Shown here one piece after another: positions 43,501-45,795 of a stretch of DNA of 45,795 nt (its first letter is position 1; every line of letters begins with the position of its first letter). The notes below the pieces were generated by a model that saw nothing but the letters and a program-made list of their open reading frames with translations, was not told the origin of the DNA and did not search any database. The position numbers and the translations under genes are program-made. Origin of the DNA: Elusimicrobiaceae bacterium (GTDB taxonomy: Bacteria > Elusimicrobiota > Elusimicrobia > Elusimicrobiales > Elusimicrobiaceae). The DNA is taken from positions 1-45,795 of the forward strand of contig JAEEIL010000018.1 in the NCBI GenBank assembly GCA_016281355.1, written 5' to 3'.

Positions 43501-45795
43501 GTGCCGGTACCCGATATGGTCCCTGCGTTATTTAATGCTGTGTTTACTGTAATTGTTGCATTATCATTTGTTAAAGTGTTTCCGCTTACTACGTTTATGT
43601 TGTTTTGTTCTAAACTATTATTTACTGTGACAGTGGAGGAATTCCCATCAATCCTTGTTGTTATATTTGTTGTACCTGCCCCTGTAAGTGTATCGAATAT
43701 AACGACCCCGGACATGTTTGCTATGCCATTATTATCAATATCCGTGGTATTATTACTAAATTTCGTATCAAAAATATTGAGTGTTCCGTTTGCGTTATTC
43801 GTTACGGCGGTACTAAAATTGTTAAGGCCTGCCCCTGTTACGTTATCAGTACTATCTATACCTATGTTATTTAAAGATAAAGTTTGATTAGCACCAACTA
43901 CTATCCCTGCACCACCATCACCCGTTATTGAATAACCATTACTATTTCCATTTACAGATAATGAACTACCGCCTAATGCAGGTGTACTTGATAATGATTC
44001 ATCTGTGCCCATGGTATAGGCTTTTTCTTCGATTGAGGATGCTATTGCACTTGCCAATGTATTATGTTCAAATTTTAAGAAACCGGCATCTACGCTGTCG
44101 TGTGATGTTTCATAAGTGATAAGAAAACCGTCAGTTCCGCTGCCTGTTATATGTATATTCGCATTTGAACCTAACCCGGCATTATTTCGTAGATTTTCAT
44201 CCGTTACCTGTATCCAAAACGGTATTTGTTCTGTCGGATAACTAGTGATATCAATATTAGCTGCTGAAAATACAAAACTGCCTGATCCGCTAACTGTACC
44301 GGCAGCTGTAATTATATCGGCTACGGGGGTTGTCCCTGCTAACGCTGCATCTATTGCTAACCCTACTGTACCGTTGACTGTTGTGTTTTGACCTAATTGA
44401 TAATTGTGAATTTCGCCGTTACGCAAGTCTAATGTACCGCCATTTGCTGTAAAGTTCGTAACATTTGCTAAAATGTTTGCTGAGCCTAATTTCAGTGCAC
44501 CCGAATTTAATGCAACACTATTGTCTGTTATGGTTTCATTAAATTCAACTGTACCGTTACCACCGATATTGATTGTGCCGTTGGAACCTGTTATTCTATC
44601 ATTAAAGACGATTGAACTGTCCGTACCTGCATTCATGTTTACGGTCCCGGTATTATATATTGCATCTGAAACCCCACCTGCAATGTTACCGGAAAACGTT
44701 GTATTTGCGCCGTCGGACGATGTTATTGTTACAGTTCCTGTGTTATATATCGCACCGCCGTTTGTTGTAGCCGTGTTTGAAGTGAAAGTTCCTGAAAGGT
44801 CACTTATTGTGCCTGTGTTATAAATTGCACCACCGTTTGAGTTTGCGCTGTTAGATGTAAAAGTGCCTGATAATGAAGTTACTGTTCCTTCGTTATATAT
44901 AGCGCCACCGTTTGAGCTCGCACTGTTAGAAGTATAAGTACCTGCAAGTGCAGTTGCTGTCCCTTCATTATATATTGCACCGCCGTTTGATGTTGCTGTG
45001 TTATGATTAAACACTGATGTCGAATCAACAGATAATGTTTTACCTGTAGTATTATAAATCGCACCACCCAAACTTGCGCTGTTACCGTCGGTGGCATTAT
45101 CACCACCGAAGGTGGCATTTATCACATTGGTTATTGTTCCGTCGTTATATAAAGCACCGCCATTTCCTGTAGCGCTGTTAGCTGTATATGTACCGCCTAA
45201 TGCAGTTATTGTATCTAAGTTATAAATTGCACCACCCAAACTTGCGCTGTTAGCTGTGTATGTACCACCGAAATCACTTATTGTACCGCCGTTAAAAATT
45301 GCACCGCCATAACTCGCGCTGTTAAATGTGTATGTACCATCTAAATCACTTATCGTATCATTATTAAGAATTGCACCGCCATTATATGTTGCTGTGTTGT
45401 TTTTAAATATTGACGTAGAAGCAACAGATAAAGTTCCCTCATTATGTATTGCACCACCCGAACTTGCGTTGTTACCGTCGGCCACATTATTACCGCCGAA
45501 AGTGGCATTTATCGCGTTCGTTATTGTTCCGTCATTATATAAGGCACCACCGTTTGAGTCGGCACTGTTAGATGTATAAGTACCAGCTAATGCAGTTATT
45601 GTGCCTTCATTATAAATTGCACCGCCGTTTGTTGTGGCTGTGTTGTTTTTAAACACTGATGTCGAAGCAACAGATAAAGTATTGCCTGTGGTATTATAAA
45701 TCGCACCGCCATTATCTGCAGTGTTACCGTCGGTTACATTGTCACCGCCGAAGGTGGCATTTATCGCGTTGTTTATTGTGCCGTCGTTATATAAA
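40599..45795 (-). CDS. Pmp-like autotransporter with extra C-terminal tail and membrane helix; 5' end outside window
   Basis: The frame is open to the right edge (1731 codons visible). The first part consists of Pmp-type repeats with GGAIYN and FKNNTA/TSNSA motifs, as in chlamydial polymorphic membrane proteins; the middle is rich in NNGTI and TNNGTL turns of a beta-helix passenger. A beta-barrel autotransporter domain follows (about 41950-41080; WFKSYATFEDISL, QTGYNIELGEGNFILQP) and ends with GGLRWAF, the normal C-terminal beta-signal. Unusually, 159 more residues follow: an acidic, repetitive linker (AEETITTTKN, AEETVTNAPAN), then the helix NLAVALAVAAVLILIIFAL and RRKK. The whole protein should be a surface adhesin. 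Confidence 0.9.
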   Translation of the reverse strand, partial: LYNDGTINNAINATFGGDNVTDGNTADNGGAIYNTTGNTLSVASTSVFKNNTATTNGGAIYNEGTITALAGTYTSNSADSNGGALYNDGTITNAINATFGGNNVADGNNASSGGAIHNEGTLSVASTSIFKNNTATYNGGAILNNDTISDLDGTYTFNSASYGGAIFNGGTISDFGGTYTANSASLGGAIYNLDTITALGGTYTANSATGNGGALYNDGTITNVINATFGGDNATDGNSASLGGAIYNTTGKTLSVDSTSVFNHNTATSNGGAIYNEGTATALAGTYTSNSASSNGGAIYNEGTVTSLSGTFTSNSANSNGGAIYNTGTISDLSGTFTSNTATTNGGAIYNTGTVTITSSDGANTTFSGNIAGGVSDAIYNTGTVNMNAGTDSSIVFNDRITGSNGTINIGGNGTVEFNETITDNSVALNSGALKLGSANILANVTNFTANGGTLDLRNGEIHNYQLGQNTTVNGTVGLAIDAALAGTTPVADIITAAGTVSGSGSFVFSAANIDITSYPTEQIPFWIQVTDENLRNNAGLGSNANIHITGSGTDGFLITYETSHDSVDAGFLKFEHNTLASAIASSIEEKAYTMGTDESLSSTPALGGSSLSVNGNSNGYSITGDGGAGIVVGANQTLSLNNIGIDSTDNVTGAGLNNFSTAVTNNANGTLNIFDTKFSNNTTDIDNNGIANMSGVVIFDTLTGAGTTNITTRIDGNSSTVTVNNSLEQNNINVVSGNTLTNDNATITVNTALNNAGTISGTGTSSLVINGNSNNTGTIEEGTLVVAANTSLLNTGDITINTALTNNGTIANNNDLTLQGSAMTNAGTITGDSGTTYIIGQLTNNGTISQNEIQISSGGELISNASNITATTGITNNGTLELTGGNIISDILSTSGTTNITGNVTNTDTHSIVNAVDVQAGGQLTTNAGALLNTINNDGTLELTGGTVNSDISGSGSLEFTNNIQNSADITQGTISVDSGETLTNDSGATITTTDTTGFQNNGTVSNEGTITVAGGSNAGSISGNGAFVNSGDFTNSSTINQSAITNNGTITTNSEDLVASSGITNNGTLVYNAGSQTVSDITGDGSTNSHVELRTNAPFTIDNTISNTYVDLYDSTLVFGNSGDISGATALNVNGGGIDLLDGNITSANIGTVELNADATLGIDFDLSTLTSDSFTATVNNNGGIFNINQINLIGTTTQDDISINLGDATGLGQSNVTSITMDLPTIMTPIRQIIGHVEDGWLTYSGSGSDISHFNPAVLATPVIAQAGIHAIMDNTFQHAYEHADWYTKFSAVERSAILKGVPATNGGHYNQYNSNSAIWFKSYATFEDISLKPGPKTDVKSYGSILGLDSGFQDWGSDWYGVTSGYIGYNGSQIKYPEVSASTNGGLFGVTQTLYKSKFWTGVTANIGANFADARTMYGSENSSIFTAGLGTQTGYNIELGEGNFILQPIWAMNYSLINTFAYTNAAGVKIDPKALNSVQLNPMLRFVGNLNGWQPYASVGMVWNLMGKTDVMADTVNLPEISIKPYLSYNVGVQKAINDNFTGFVQVMGYNGGRDGINIVGGLRWAFGKGSKNYEAIEGNNLTENFADIQSIQEPLPEKPVQKVQNINAEQENIKAEESASDIQEIVQKQQDNKVEELVVNTQEIDIAQKDTQAEETITTTKNIVEERKDTKAEETVTNAPANEDEQIDIQSEEPASDTQDNNNLAVALAVAAVLILIIFALRRKK
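44740..45795 (-). repeat. Tandem Pmp-type repeats in the adhesin passenger
   Basis: Units of about 20-25 residues (NGGAIYNEGTITALAGTYTS, NGGAIYNTGTISDLSGTFTS and so on) repeat at the DNA level with high similarity, with longer super-units containing NATFGG, TLSVAST and GGAIYN. Such arrays expand and contract by slipped recombination and can change adhesin length between strains. Confidence 0.75.

Noticed and set aside
42244-44823. Long plus-strand frames opposite the autotransporter gene
   Set aside because: They are antisense shadows of Asn/Thr/Gly-rich repeats, have hydrophobic Val/Pro-rich products and no ribosome sites.
44740-45795. Regular repeats as a possible CRISPR array
   Set aside because: The repeats are in frame, encode GGAIYN motifs, vary in spacing and lack unique spacers; no cas genes are present.

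Overview
The window looks like the chromosome of an AT-rich Gram-negative bacterium. It carries a TolC-type outer-membrane factor, an autotransporter beta-barrel, a lipoprotein with a lipobox and many signal peptides. Content and style (Pmp-like adhesin, many small TPR and flavodoxin genes) would fit a gut Elusimicrobium-like lineage, but this is a guess and no marker gene or rRNA is present. Most genes read leftward (minus strand).

Layout. 1-1189: 3' part of a secreted thermonuclease-like gene preceded by a strongly folded minus-strand RNA ending in a terminator; then a SnoaL-like gene. 1437-14126: an accessory/defence segment. It holds a two-gene module (coiled-coil protein plus a protein with a Gly/Ala-rich membrane segment), a five-gene type I restriction-modification operon (hsdM, a membrane protein, hsdS, a DUF4393/Abi-alpha-like gene, hsdR), a tyrosine recombinase, and a Cys-rich protein that resembles the uracil-DNA glycosylase fold. 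14153-25729: the most unusual part. A WYL-domain regulator of the BrxR/CapW/PafBC type lies among four transcription units, each with the same 18-bp palindrome (RYGACA-N6-TGTCRY) placed exactly 10 nt upstream of a -10 box. The units encode a tandem AAA+ ATPase, two TPR proteins, an agmatine-deiminase-like enzyme, a stand-alone DnaB-C-like ATPase, a DUF2779-type nuclease/exonuclease and several small proteins; a DUF262/DUF1524 GmrSD-like gene follows. I read this as a coordinately regulated, probably undescribed DNA-damage or anti-phage system; its function is inferred. 25801-25850 and 1381-1430 are related direct repeats that bracket the whole accessory block.

25955-31867: a YbhGFSR-like efflux operon (TolC, HlyD-type adaptor, two ABC ATPases, two ABC-2 permeases), followed by a decayed second copy of the SnoaL gene. 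32304-34212: an SO_0444-type metal permease with a fused HMA domain and a Vat-like acetyltransferase. 34281-40519: a MerR-controlled redox operon (Fe-alcohol dehydrogenase broken by one amber codon, MerR, two flavodoxins, DUF362, carboxymuconolactone decarboxylase-cupin, aldo-keto reductase, MBL hydrolase) read from a textbook 19-bp-spacer MerR promoter and closed by an intrinsic terminator. 40599-45795: a large Pmp-like autotransporter, open at the right edge, which carries an unexpected acidic tail and a transmembrane helix after the beta-barrel. I saw no rRNA, tRNA, CRISPR array or insertion sequence.
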